Origin: JADHUC01 sp964617665
Lineage (GTDB): Bacteria > Planctomycetota > Planctomycetia > Pirellulales > Pirellulaceae
Reading direction: 5' to 3'
NCBI GenBank assembly: GCA_964617665.1
Contig: CAZUAH010000605.1
Location: 1 to 8,115 of the forward strand
DNA: 8,115 nucleotides
Shown here: in pieces, positions 1-7,384 of the stretch
Layout of the letters: each line of letters begins with the position of its first letter
Position numbering within the stretch: position 1 is the first letter of the stretch
Program-made: the position numbers and the translations under genes
Notes under the pieces: generated by a model
Databases searched by the model: none
Told to the model about the DNA's origin: nothing
The model's input: only the letters and a program-made list of their open reading frames with translations

Positions 1-942
1 ATCGAAGGTGAATGTCTGATTGTCCGATGTGGCGAAGCCCGCCAGCGTTCCCCCGCTGACCACCACGTCACCCGCCTCGAACCCGCTGACCACTTCGCCG
101 AAGCTGANNNNNNNNNNNNNNNNNNNNNNNNNNNNNNNNNNNNNNNNNNNNNNNNNNNNNNNNNNNNNNNNNNNNNNNNNNNNNNNNNNNNNNNNNNNNN
201 NNNNNNNGTCCGATGTGGCGAAGCCTGCCAGCGTTCCTCCGCTGACCACCACGTCACCCGCCTCGAACCCGCTGACCACTTCGCCGAAGCTGACCGACAC
301 CGGAATCGACGAGGCGTTGCTGGGGCTCGTCTCGCTGGTCATTATCACCGGCGTGGGGGCCGTTCGATCGCTCACCATCGAGAACTGCGTCGCGGCCAAG
401 CTCTTGTTACCCGCCAAATCCTCGGCCACGTCGGCTGCCACGTCAACTGTGATCGCCCCGTCGCCGCCGGGCGTCACGTTGAAGGTGAACGTCTGATCGT
501 CCGATGTGGCGAAGCCTGCCAGCGTTCCTCCGCTGACCACCACGTCACCCGCCACGAAACCGCTGACCATTTCGCCAAAACTGATCGACATCGGTATCGG
601 CGAGGCGTCGCTGGGGCTCGTCTCGCTGGACGTGATCACCGGCGTGGGTGCCGTCCGATCGCTCACGATCGAGAACTGCGTCGCCGCCAAGTTCTGGTTA
701 CCGGCCAAGTCCTCGGCGACGTCGGCTGCCACGTCAACCGTGATCGTCCCATCGCCGCTGGGCGTCAGATCGAAGGTGAATGTCTGATTGTCCGATGTGG
801 CGAAGCCCGCCAGCGTTCCCCCGTTGACCACCACGTCACCCGCCACGAACCCGCTGACCACTTCGCCAAAGTCGACCGACACCGGAATCGGCGAGGCGTT
901 GCTGGGGCTCGTCTCGCTGGACGTTATCACCGGCGTGGGTGC
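1..942 (-). repeat. At least three tandem 291-bp repeats (97-aa Ig-like units), array continues off window
   Basis: Units begin at 942, 651 and 360, each 291 bp where complete. The core is APTPVITSSETSPSNASPIP, FGEVVSGFxAGDVVVxGG, TLAGFATSDNQTFTF, DGTITVDVAADVAEDLAGN, LAATQFSIVSD. The third unit runs into the N gap, and 1-107 is the matching part of that unit or a later one. The pattern resembles the Big_12 type of bacterial Ig-like domain. Copies are similar enough to explain the assembly break. Confidence 0.85.
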
Positions 943-3243
943 TGTTGTGTCGATGGTGAAACCACCTGTTGTGTAGGGCGTCAGCGCATTGCCCGCCTCG
1001 TCCCTTGGAAAAGGACCATCCAGCGTGACTGTGACTTGCCCTTCGCCCCAAGTTCCGTCGATAGTGAACCGGGCGGCATCCGCGTCGACCCAACTGGCGT
1101 CTGATACCGAGGCACTTCCTTTCCCTACTCCTCCAAGCGTCAGATCGATCGCCCACAGATTAATGCTGCTCTGGCCCATCGGTTCCGAGAAATCGACCAG
1201 GATCTCTGTTGGACCGCCGCCAAGCATACTGCCATCCAACGGCACCGTGCTAATCACCGTGGGTGCCGTTGTGTCGATAGTGAAATCACCGGTGGTGTAG
1301 GGCGTCAGCGAATTGCCCGCCTGGTCCTTGGGGGACGGACCATCCAGCGTGACTGTCACCTGCCCATCGCCCCAAGTTCCGCCGATCGTGAAGCGGGCGG
1401 TGTCCGCGTCCACCCAACTCGCATCCGTTACCGTTGAACTGCCTTTCCCTGGACCGCCCAACGTCAGATGATCCACGATCAGGTTGCCGGAGGCTTGACT
1501 CATGGCCTCCGAAAAGTCGACCAGGATCTCCGTGGGTCCGATACTGACGCTGCTCCCATCTTCCGGCGTCGTACTCAGCACCATCGGCGGCGTCGTGTCG
1601 ATCGTGAAATCACCCGTGGTGTAAGGCGTTAGATCGTTCCCCGCCAAGTCGTTGGGATACGGACCGTTCAACCGCATCGTCACCTGGCCCGTACCCCACG
1701 TTCCATCGATCGTGAATCGCGCCGTGTCTGCGTCCACCCAACTCGCATCCGTCACCGTTGCACTGCCTATCCCCTCACCACCCAACGTCAGGTCATCCAC
1801 GATCAGGTTGCCGGGGGCTTGACTCATGGCCTCCGAAAAGTCGACCAGGATCTCCGTCGGTCCTATACTGACGCTGCTCCCATCTGCCGGCGCCGTGCTC
1901 AGCACCGTCGGCGCTGTCGCGTCAATCGTGAAATCACCCGTGGTGTAAGCCGTCAGATCGTTTCCTGCCAAGTCCTTGGGATACGGACCATCCAGCGTGA
2001 CTGTCACCTGCCCTTCGCCCCAAGATCCGTCGACGCTGAAGCGGGCGGTATCCGCGTCCACCCAACTCGCATCCGTTACCGTTGCGCTGCCTTTCCCCGC
2101 ACCGCCCAAAGTCAGGTCCTCCGCGATCAGATTTAACCACGCTGGACTCATGGGCTCCGAGAAGTCGACCAGAATCTCCACCGGCCCGCTGGTCAAGCTG
2201 CTCCCATCTGCCGGCGTCGTACTCACCACCGTCGGCGGCGTCGTGTCGATCGTGAAATCACCCGTGGTGTAAGGCGTTAGATCGTTCCCCGCCAAGTCGT
2301 TGGGATACGGACCGTTCAACCGCATCGTCACCTGGCCCGTACCCCACGTTCCATCGATCGTGAATCGCGCCGTGTCTGCGTCCACCCAACTCGCATCCGT
2401 CACCGTTGCACTGCCTATCCCCTCACCACCCAACGTCAGGTCATCCACGATCAGGTTGCCGGGGGCTTGACTCATGGCCTCCGAAAAGTCGACTAGGATC
2501 TCCGTGGGTCCGCTGCTGAGCAGGCGGCCATCCAAGGGCGCGGTGCTTATCACCGTGGGCGCCGTAAAATCCCCAGTCGTGAAGTTCCATGTCGTCGAGT
2601 CGTCGATCCCTCCGAAGTCGTTCCCCGACAGGTCTTCGAACGTCCCAGCATTCACCAGCACGTAGTAATTCGTCTCGTCTTCCAGGGCCCGTGATGGATC
2701 GATCGTCGCCTGCGCCCCTGATATCGTCACTTCGGCGCCGGCCACTGCGATCTCCTCAAACGTCGAGTTGTCGCTTGACTTCTTTATGACGATATTCCCT
2801 GTGCCTTTCTGCACGTTCTCGCTGAAGTCCATCACCAAGTTCGCGTTCAAAGCCACTCCCGTTGCCTCATCCGCCGGTGTGAAGGTGTCCACCGTCGGTC
2901 CTAGGTTTACGTTCTCGTACCAGACGATCGATCCGTGAAGCGCGCGCGCGGAGAGGACGTCCACATCCTCGTCGCCGTCCAGGTCCGCCGCAAATACCGA
3001 AATGGCGCCTTCAGCAACTGTGGAGACCTCGTGTTCGGTGAACTGTTCGCTTCCATCGTTTTCATACGCGACCGTGTGGTCGCCTTTGGACGCAGACAAG
3101 ACATCCGTGTCACCGTCACCGTCCACGTCCACTGCAAATACAGACCTGGCCTGGCGAGCCGTCGTGGAGATTACATGCTTGGTGAACTGTTGACTTCCGT
3201 CGTTCTCATGCCACGCGATCGTATCGTCAAGTTCAGACCCAGT
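1..3243 (-). CDS. C-terminal segment (partial): VCBS repeats and tandem Ig-like repeats
   Basis: Directly after TAG 3244-3246 the same frame reads TGSELDDTIAWHENDGSQQF, the second half of the interrupted VCBS repeat, and stays open to position 208. It resumes in the same frame at 105-1 after the N gap. The first in-frame ATG is at 2832, in the middle of an Ig domain, and none lies nearer the stop, so this is not a separate gene. Content: VCBS repeats 4 (second half), 5 and 6; SbsA-type Ig domain D (2565-2900); five 108-aa repeats (943-2562) built around EILVDFSEAMS and GSATVTDASWVDADTARF; then 97-aa repeats with GTLAGFATSDNQTFTF and DGTITVDVAADVAEDLAGN, resembling the Big_12 type of bacterial Ig-like domain. 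The gene continues past the left edge, so any C-terminal anchor or sorting signal is unseen. Confidence 0.75.
108..207. other. 100-N scaffold gap
   Basis: Exactly 100 N, which looks like a placeholder and not a measured length. The frame happens to be the same on both sides. The 86 bp before the gap (22-107) and the 86 bp after it (208-293) are the same repeat segment with two mismatches. Confidence 0.95.
943..2562 (-). repeat. Five tandem 324-bp repeats (108-aa Ig-like units)
   Basis: Units begin at 2562, 2238, 1914, 1590 and 1266, each exactly 324 bp. The core is APTVxSTxPxDGS, GPTEILVDFSEAMS, LTLGG.GxGSATV, DASWVDADTARF.IDG, WG.GQVT, DLAGNxLTPYTTGDFTID. The phrase 'IxVDFSEpM' is typical of SbsA-type Ig domains. 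There is no indel among the five, so length is under strong constraint or the array is young. The last unit (943-1266) is the most divergent; the first and third share a long identical block. Confidence 0.9.
2565..2900 (-). other. SbsA-type Ig-like domain D
   Basis: It opens VDTFTPADEATGVALNANL, followed by FSENVQKGTGNIVIKKSSDN and YYVLVNAGTFEDLSGNDF, and closes at TTWNFTT. It follows the last, truncated VCBS repeat and leads straight into the 108-aa repeats. Confidence 0.75.
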
Positions 3244-3732
3244 CTACACTTCGATGTGCCCTTCGTCGTTGAGTTCTTCTGCCTTTTCCGACTTGGCTGC
3301 GTCAGCTGTCGCGGAGATTGTATGCTGGGTAAACTGCTGGCTCCCATCGTTCTCGTACCAGGCAATGGTATCGCCAAAGTGTGCGGCGGACAGCACGTCC
3401 AAGTCGCCGTCGCCGTCCATGTCCGCTGCAGAAACGGAGATAGCCCCGTCGGCAGTCGTGGAGATCTCGTGCTCAGTGAACTGCTCGCTCCCGTTGTTCT
3501 CATACCACGAAACCGTGTCATCAAGGAGTGAAGCGGACAGAACGTCCATGTCCCCGTCGCCGTCTATGTCCGTCGCAAATACCGAGGCGGCACCGTCAGC
3601 CGTCGCAGAGATGATACGCTCCGTGAACTGTTGACTCCCGTTGTTTTGATACCAGGCGATTGTGTCGTCGTTTACAGACGCGGATAGCACGTCCATGTGC
3701 CCGTCGTCGTTCACATCCGCCGCAAATACCGA
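2914..3732 (-). repeat. Six FG-GAP/VCBS-type repeats, 49 aa (147 bp) each
   Basis: Units start at 3732, 3585, 3438, 3291, 3144 and 3000 and follow SVFAADxDGDGDxDVLSAS..DDTIAWYENNGSQQFTEHxIS. Units 1-3, 5 and 6 keep Asp-rich calcium-type loops. Unit 4 is degenerate and contains the in-frame TAG. Unit 5 has lost one residue at the W-Y position (HTVAYEN), so it is 48 aa. Unit 6 is truncated after VWYENV. Such repeats usually build an integrin-like beta-propeller. Confidence 0.85.
3244..3246 (-). other. In-frame TAG interrupting VCBS repeat 4
   Basis: The stop replaces the Leu of DVLSAS; the equivalent codon in repeat 5 is TTG, so one T-to-A change would account for it. Reading continues in the same frame on both sides with no shift in repeat spacing. 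It could be a true nonsense mutation or a base-call error. Confidence 0.85.
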
Positions 3733-6700
3733 GAAGGCGAACTCAGCATTCGCGTCGATTACCCGTTCTCCAGAAAACGTACCGCTGGCAAACGCGGGAT
3801 CGGCGATCCCAACTTGGTAGTCTTCCACCTCGCCGTCCGCCGCTGCTCCAGTCACCCCTAATCCGCCTGCACTGCTCAGGCGAAATCGGGCGTATGTGTT
3901 CCCTGCAACCGTCCAACTGGGCACATCGAACGAAATGACGTTGTCGCCGCTTGTGAGTCTCTCGCTATGGGCAATTCGCTCGAATGGTCCACCCCAATTC
4001 CCGTCCCCATTGAAGTCGAACCATGCGTCCAACATTGCTCCGCTCGGCGCGTTTTGCACGTTCACCGTCAAGCTGGCATCCAGTTGCCCCACCCTGATCG
4101 TGCCGAACGTGACTCCGTCTTCATCCGTGCCGTCACCGATTGCGCTAGCCGATGGCTGACCGTCGGCCTCGTTGTCGCGAGTAGCCCCTAGCCTGGGACC
4201 CGTTGCGACGTGGCGCGCGCCGTCAACTGCTAGAGTCACAGGATAGGGAGGCGGGGCATCCCCGAAATCCTTCGCGGTGCCCGAGTCGTCTTCGGTGGTG
4301 AAATTCCACGTCGTCGCATCAGTGATCCCGGACCAGTCGTTGCCGCTCAAATCCTTGAACGCCCCGCTGTCGACCTCTACGTAGTAGCCGGTGTCTCCTG
4401 CCAGGTTTGCCGACGGATCGATCGTCGCTGTCGATCCGGATACCGTCACCCGGCTGTCCGTGACACTCACCTGCTCGAATTCCCCGCCATCACTCGATTT
4501 CTTGATGTAGATCTTCCCCGATCCCTTCTGGATGCTCTCGCCGAAGGTGATCAACAGATCTGCCGTCAGCCCCACCCCGCTGCCATCGTCCGGCGGCGAC
4601 AGGCCGGTGATTGTCGGTCCTGCCGTGTCGACACGGAAGTAACCAACATTCGAATAACCGACTAGTCCGGCACCATTTGTGGCCGCGAGTCGGATCTTGT
4701 ACAAGCCGTCGGTGAACGGTCCAATTGTCTTGCTGCTGGGACCTGTACCCCAAGACCTCCAGTCGTCCCAAACCGTCCCGTTCCGGAAGCTCGTCTGGTA
4801 CTCGTAGGCGTTGCTCGCCACGCTGCTTTCCGGATCACTGGCACTTCCCGAGACGCTGAACGCCGTTGTGTTCTTCAGCGTGGGAGCATTGAAATCCGTC
4901 GAGAATTCGTCCAACGTCACAATCGGTGCCGACGTGTCAACGACCGCGGTGGTGAAGTTCCAGATGCTACTGCCGCTAATCCCTGCGAACTCGTTTCCCG
5001 CCGAATCCTTGAATGCCCCGCTGTCGATCTCGACGTAGTAGTCGGTGTCTCCTGCCAGGTTTGCCGACGGATCGATCGTCGCTGTCGATCCTGATATCGT
5101 CACCCGGCTGTCCGTGACACTCACCTGCTCGAATTCCCCGCCATCACTCGATTTCTTGATGTAGATCTTCCCCGATCCCTTGTCGATGCTCTCGCCAAAG
5201 GTGATCGACAGATCTGCCGCCAGCCCCACCCCGCTGCCATTGTCCGGCGGCGACAGGCCGCTGATTGTCGGTCCCGCCGTGTCGACACGGAAGTAACCAA
5301 CATTCGAATAACCGACTAGTCCGGCAACATTTGTGGCCGCAAGTCGGATCCTGTACAAGCCGTCGGTGAACGATCCAATTGTCTTGCTGCTGGGACCCGT
5401 ACCCCAAGACCTCCAGCCGTCCCAAACCGTCCCATTCCTAAAGCTCGTCTGGTACTCGTACGCGTTGCTCGCCACGACGCTTTCCGGATCACTAGCACTT
5501 CCCGAGACGCTGAACGCCGTTGTGTTCTTCAGCGTGGGAACATTGAAATCCGTGGAGAATTCGTCCAACGTCACGATCGGTGCTGTCGTGTCATCGGAAG
5601 CGGTGGTGAAATCCCACGTGGCACTGTCAGCGATCCCCGCAAAGCGGTTGCCGCTCGGATCCTCGAACGCACCGCTGTCAATCTGCACGTAGTAGACGGT
5701 CTGGCCTTCAAAGTCCGGCGATGGATCAATTATCGCCTGCTTTCCAGAGACCGTCACTTGAGCGCTGGTCACGTCGATCGTCTCGAACTCGGAGTTGTCG
5801 CTTAACTCCCTGATGACGATATTTCCCGTGCCTTCCTGCACGTTCTCGCTGAATTCGATCACCAGGTTCGCATTCAGCGCCACCCCCGTCGCGTCGTCCG
5901 CCGGCGTGAAACTGTCCACCGTCAACGCGGGGCTTTGTACGGTTTCATGTCTCCACAATTCGCGACCGTGTATCCCATCGTCAGCGGTGAAGTAGAGAAC
6001 ACCGTTGGCGTCAAACAGATTCTTTGGTTCCGAGTTGTAGGGTATGCCCGACGAGTTGACTCCTTGGTAAATATCCTGTACCAGGACCGTGCCCGCTTCC
6101 GTACCGTCGCTTCGCCAGAGTTCTCGGCCCAATGTTCCCGGAGCTGCTGCGTTTCCGGTCTCGTCCGTGGCAGTAAAGTAGAGTAAATTGCCCACGGCGG
6201 TCATTTCCCGCAGCCACTCATGTCGGACGCCCTCGTTCAGGTCTTTGACGAGTATGGTTCCACTGGAGGTGCCATCGCTGACCCACAGCTTTTGTCCTTG
6301 TTGGCTTTCCGCAGTGGCGAAGAACAGCCGGTCGTTCACAGCGGTCATGGAGCCGACCGTTTCGGATTCATCCCAAACCATTCCGGTTCCGGCCGAGGTA
6401 CCGTCGCTTGTCCAGAGCCCCGGCCTTCCGAGAAAGTACAGTCTTCCGCCGGCCGCAGTGAGTTCCCTGTAGGCGTTCAGACTACCGGAAAACGAGTTGT
6501 CAACAAGGATGGGGGCGCTACCATCGGTCTTCCAAAGCGTCCCATCCGAAGGAGAACAGAAGAAAAGCTGATTCCCCATCACTTCAAATTCGTAGGGTTT
6601 CTGCAGCTGCCCATAGTTGGTCAAAGATCGCGGTGTCGAGTTTGGACCGTCAACAACGTAGAGAGCATATCGGTACGAATTGTATTCTGCTACGAAGAAC

Positions 6701-7038
6701 AGTTTATCCTCTGCAACAGTCAGATTCTCTGGGTCAGAACCGTTGTCGAACGGAAAAATGTTGTCCACGAGTTCTGTGTTCTGAATTGTCCCATCGGTTC
6801 GCCAAAGCTCTCTCCCGTGGGTGTTGTCATAAGCCGTGAAGTACAACAGGTCACCCACAACGGTCAGGTTGCGAGGGCTGGACGATGCAGCTCCGGGCAC
6901 CACATCCAACACATGTGGCGCGCTGTCCGAACCCGTCTTGACATACAACTCGAAACCATGGGCAGAGTCTCGAGCGATGAAGAACAGTTTGTCGTTGACG
7001 ACGGTCAACTCGCGTAGGTTCCAAATATCAGGAAACAC
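3244..7038 (-). CDS. Central segment: ELWxxDGT repeats, SbsA-type Ig domains, GEVED domain, VCBS repeats
   Basis: This is a 1,264-codon open frame whose nominal GTG start lies inside the G10 run, so it is a continuation and not an independent gene. It encodes eight further ELWxxDGT-type repeats (clear copies GRELWRTDGT, KLWVSDGT, GRELWRSDGT, GRELWRHE), probably a beta-propeller-like fold. Next come SbsA-type Ig domain A (LTVDSFTPADDATG... WDFTT), two copies of a 218-aa Ig plus SbsA-Ig module, a GEVED domain (DFGDAPPPYP... DGEVEDYQV), and three complete FG-GAP/VCBS repeats with Asp-rich calcium-type loops (DIDGDGDMD, DMDGDGDLD). It ends at TAG 3244-3246 inside the fourth VCBS repeat, in mid-domain. 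All these families are extracellular. I infer export and a role in adhesion, matrix or cell-surface structure. No transmembrane segment or catalytic motif is visible. Confidence 0.8.
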   Translation of the reverse strand: MFPDIWNLRELTVVNDKLFFIARDSAHGFELYVKTGSDSAPHVLDVVPGAASSSPRNLTVVGDLLYFTAYDNTHGRELWRTDGTIQNTELVDNIFPFDNGSDPENLTVAEDKLFFVAEYNSYRYALYVVDGPNSTPRSLTNYGQLQKPYEFEVMGNQLFFCSPSDGTLWKTDGSAPILVDNSFSGSLNAYRELTAAGGRLYFLGRPGLWTSDGTSAGTGMVWDESETVGSMTAVNDRLFFATAESQQGQKLWVSDGTSSGTILVKDLNEGVRHEWLREMTAVGNLLYFTATDETGNAAAPGTLGRELWRSDGTEAGTVLVQDIYQGVNSSGIPYNSEPKNLFDANGVLYFTADDGIHGRELWRHETVQSPALTVDSFTPADDATGVALNANLVIEFSENVQEGTGNIVIRELSDNSEFETIDVTSAQVTVSGKQAIIDPSPDFEGQTVYYVQIDSGAFEDPSGNRFAGIADSATWDFTTASDDTTAPIVTLDEFSTDFNVPTLKNTTAFSVSGSASDPESVVASNAYEYQTSFRNGTVWDGWRSWGTGPSSKTIGSFTDGLYRIRLAATNVAGLVGYSNVGYFRVDTAGPTISGLSPPDNGSGVGLAADLSITFGESIDKGSGKIYIKKSSDGGEFEQVSVTDSRVTISGSTATIDPSANLAGDTDYYVEIDSGAFKDSAGNEFAGISGSSIWNFTTAVVDTSAPIVTLDEFSTDFNAPTLKNTTAFSVSGSASDPESSVASNAYEYQTSFRNGTVWDDWRSWGTGPSSKTIGPFTDGLYKIRLAATNGAGLVGYSNVGYFRVDTAGPTITGLSPPDDGSGVGLTADLLITFGESIQKGSGKIYIKKSSDGGEFEQVSVTDSRVTVSGSTATIDPSANLAGDTGYYVEVDSGAFKDLSGNDWSGITDATTWNFTTEDDSGTAKDFGDAPPPYPVTLAVDGARHVATGPRLGATRDNEADGQPSASAIGDGTDEDGVTFGTIRVGQLDASLTVNVQNAPSGAMLDAWFDFNGDGNWGGPFERIAHSERLTSGDNVISFDVPSWTVAGNTYARFRLSSAGGLGVTGAAADGEVEDYQVGIADPAFASGTFSGERVIDANAEFAFSVFAADVNDDGHMDVLSASVNDDTIAWYQNNGSQQFTERIISATADGAASVFATDIDGDGDMDVLSASLLDDTVSWYENNGSEQFTEHEISTTADGAISVSAADMDGDGDLDVLSAAHFGDTIAWYENDGSQQFTQHTISATADAAKSEKAEELNDEGHIEV
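3811..4272 (-). other. GEVED domain
   Basis: The domain opens with DFGDAPPPYPV, contains LGATRDNEADGQPS, GTDEDGVTF, DAWFDFNGDGNW and YARFRLS, and closes with ADGEVEDYQV, the signature that names the family. It occurs in extracellular repeat proteins of planctomycetes and Bacteroidetes. All family landmarks are present, so the domain looks intact. Confidence 0.85.
4279..4932 (-). repeat. 654-bp module copy 2: Ig-like unit plus SbsA-type Ig domain C
   Basis: This is the second copy of the 218-codon module (SAPIVTLDEFSTDFN... TTWNFTTEDD). Long stretches match copy 1 base for base, for example about 80 bp around 4446-4527 against 5100-5181. Differences are mostly single substitutions, with one codon-level change in the Ser/Val pair after DPES. 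It ends where the GEVED domain begins. Confidence 0.85.
4933..5586 (-). repeat. 654-bp module copy 1: Ig-like unit plus SbsA-type Ig domain B
   Basis: The 218 codons begin TAPIVTLDEFSTDFN, pass through YEYQTSFRNGTVWDGWRSWG and YFRVDTAGP, and continue as an SbsA-type Ig domain (TISGLSPPDNGSGVGL... IWNFTTAVVD). It lies directly before a near-identical second copy at an exact offset of 654 bp, showing an in-frame tandem duplication. Confidence 0.85.
5595..5925 (-). other. SbsA-type Ig-like domain A
   Basis: The domain runs from LTVDSFTPADDATGVALN through IVIRELSDN and VYYVQIDSGAFEDPSGNRF to ATWDFTT. This is the usual SbsA-type (Big_5) order: proline-rich opening, F-S-E-N, a YYV strand, 'D..GN.F.G', then W-D/N-F-T-T. 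It resembles domain D (2565-2900) more than B or C. Confidence 0.75.
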
Positions 7039-7175
7039 CCCCCCCCCGCAACGATCTCCTCCGTGCTGGATGACGTTCCCCGTGTTTGCCAGAGACTTTC
7101 GGCCCCAAACTCCTGCGCTCGCGCCGTGAAATAAAGCGTTTCACCTATCGCCGCCATCTCTGGCGCACCGAACGG
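5938..7175 (-). repeat. About nine degenerate ELWxxDGT repeats
   Basis: Each unit follows the pattern (N/E)LTxxxxxLYFTAxDxxxGxELWxTDGTxxGTxLVxDI and is about 38-63 aa long. Copies vary: some keep the full ELWRTDGT core, others are reduced (LYVVDGP, LWKTDGS, LWTSDGT). The G10 run falls in the first copy. These repeats are usual near the start of giant surface proteins and probably form a beta-propeller. They are too diverged at DNA level to be recent duplications. Confidence 0.8.
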
Positions 7176-7370
7176 GGATTGGAGATCTGGAAGAATGTCC
7201 GCGACCATTTGGGCCAACATATGGCGTTCTTCCAAACGCTCGATCATCAGCGAACGCGGTCTACTCCGGCCCACCGAGGTAGCGAAGGAAGTTCGCTTGC
7301 GGTGCAACGGAACTCGTCTATTCCGCGAGTGACACTGCCTCTGAGAAAGCGCTGGAGTGTGACCGCTCAT
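7005..7370 (-). CDS. N-terminal segment of the giant protein: LEPR-type header and first ELWxxDGT repeat
   Basis: ATG at 7370 is preceded by AGAGGG at 7378-7383 with a 7-nt spacer, a good Shine-Dalgarno, so I prefer it to the TTG at 7388 in the same frame. The product begins with about 40 basic, polar residues (many Arg and Ser) and then IERLEERHMLA (7212-7244), the planctomycete LEPR-type motif found at the start of many giant exported proteins. The first ELW-type repeat follows (ETLYFTARAQEFGAESLWQT). The frame stays in phase through residue 108 (Ala, 7047-7049) and then enters ten G. Beyond the run the recognisable protein is in another frame, and this frame stops at 7005 after an unrelated tail. 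The true product therefore probably continues as AGG(G)VFPDIWNL. As the sequence stands, the product would be a 121-residue stub. Confidence 0.7.
   Translation of the reverse strand: MSGHTPALSQRQCHSRNRRVPLHRKRTSFATSVGRSRPRSLMIERLEERHMLAQMVADILPDLQSPFGAPEMAAIGETLYFTARAQEFGAESLWQTRGTSSSTEEIVAGGGCFLIFGTYAS
7038..7047 (-). repeat. G10 homopolymer causing a frameshift in the giant gene
   Basis: On the coding strand the text is gc-GGGGGGGGGG-tgtttcct. With ten G the upstream frame ends in a nonsense tail at 7005; with eleven or eight G it reads into VFPDIWNLRELTVVNDKLFF. The tract lies at codons 108-112. It may be a sequencing error or a length-variable tract. Confidence 0.8.
7212..7244 (-). other. 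LEPR-type N-terminal motif 3 (IERLEERHMLA)
   Basis: This is the header of the giant gene, at residues 43-53 from ATG 7370. It is preceded by a basic stretch (GRSRPRSLM) and followed by the ELWxxDGT region. Confidence 0.7.
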
Positions 7371-7377
7371 AACAAAG

Positions 7378-7383
7378 CCCTCT
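7378..7383 (-). promoter_or_regulatory. Ribosome binding site of the giant gene (AGAGGG)
   Basis: The purine-rich site lies 7 nt upstream of ATG 7370. It decides the start over the in-frame TTG at 7388, which overlaps the end of the preceding remnant. Confidence 0.55.
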
Positions 7384-7384
7384 G

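Larger units (their letters stand above)
1..7370 (-). pseudogene. Giant multidomain surface/secreted repeat protein (reconstructed whole gene, interrupted, C-terminus off window)
   Basis: The three coding segments listed separately belong to one gene. If the G-run frameshift (7038-7047) and the in-frame TAG (3244-3246) are bridged, a single reading frame of about 2,450 codons runs to the left edge. Its order is LEPR-type header, nine ELWxxDGT repeats, SbsA-type Ig, two Ig-plus-SbsA-Ig modules, GEVED, six VCBS repeats, SbsA-type Ig, five 108-aa Ig-like repeats and three or more 97-aa Ig-like repeats. Repeat periodicity continues across the TAG without a phase change, which is the main argument for one ancestral gene. 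There is no catalytic domain. Families of this kind are extracellular adhesion or matrix proteins; the role here is inferred from architecture only. It could be a true pseudogene, a phase-variable gene, or an intact gene damaged by assembly error. Confidence 0.7.

Noticed and set aside
20..976. Plus-strand repeated frames (SDVAKPASVPPLTTTSP...)
   Set aside because: They are the antisense image of the 291-bp Ig-like repeats. The minus-strand frame is continuous across units and matches a known domain pattern.
1..2562. Regular direct repeats as a possible CRISPR array or satellite DNA
   Set aside because: Units are 291 and 324 bp, exact multiples of three, fully coding and without spacers.
2941..2950. 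(CG)5 alternating run as a possible Z-DNA site
   Set aside because: It is short and explained by Ala-Arg codons in VCBS repeat 6.
3244..3246. TAG read through as a recoded codon (for example pyrrolysine)
   Set aside because: The codon aligns with a plain Leu in the other repeats and the surrounding unit is degenerate. There is no recoding element or supporting gene in the window.
2935..3531. 198-codon plus-strand open frame with repeating VxVHVHCKYR-like phrases
   Set aside because: The apparent repeats are the antisense image of the VCBS repeats, whose Asp/Gly-rich codons read as Val/Arg/His on the other strand.
6220..7017. 265-codon plus-strand open frame
   Set aside because: It is the mirror of the ELWxxDGT repeats on the minus strand. 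No domain is visible.
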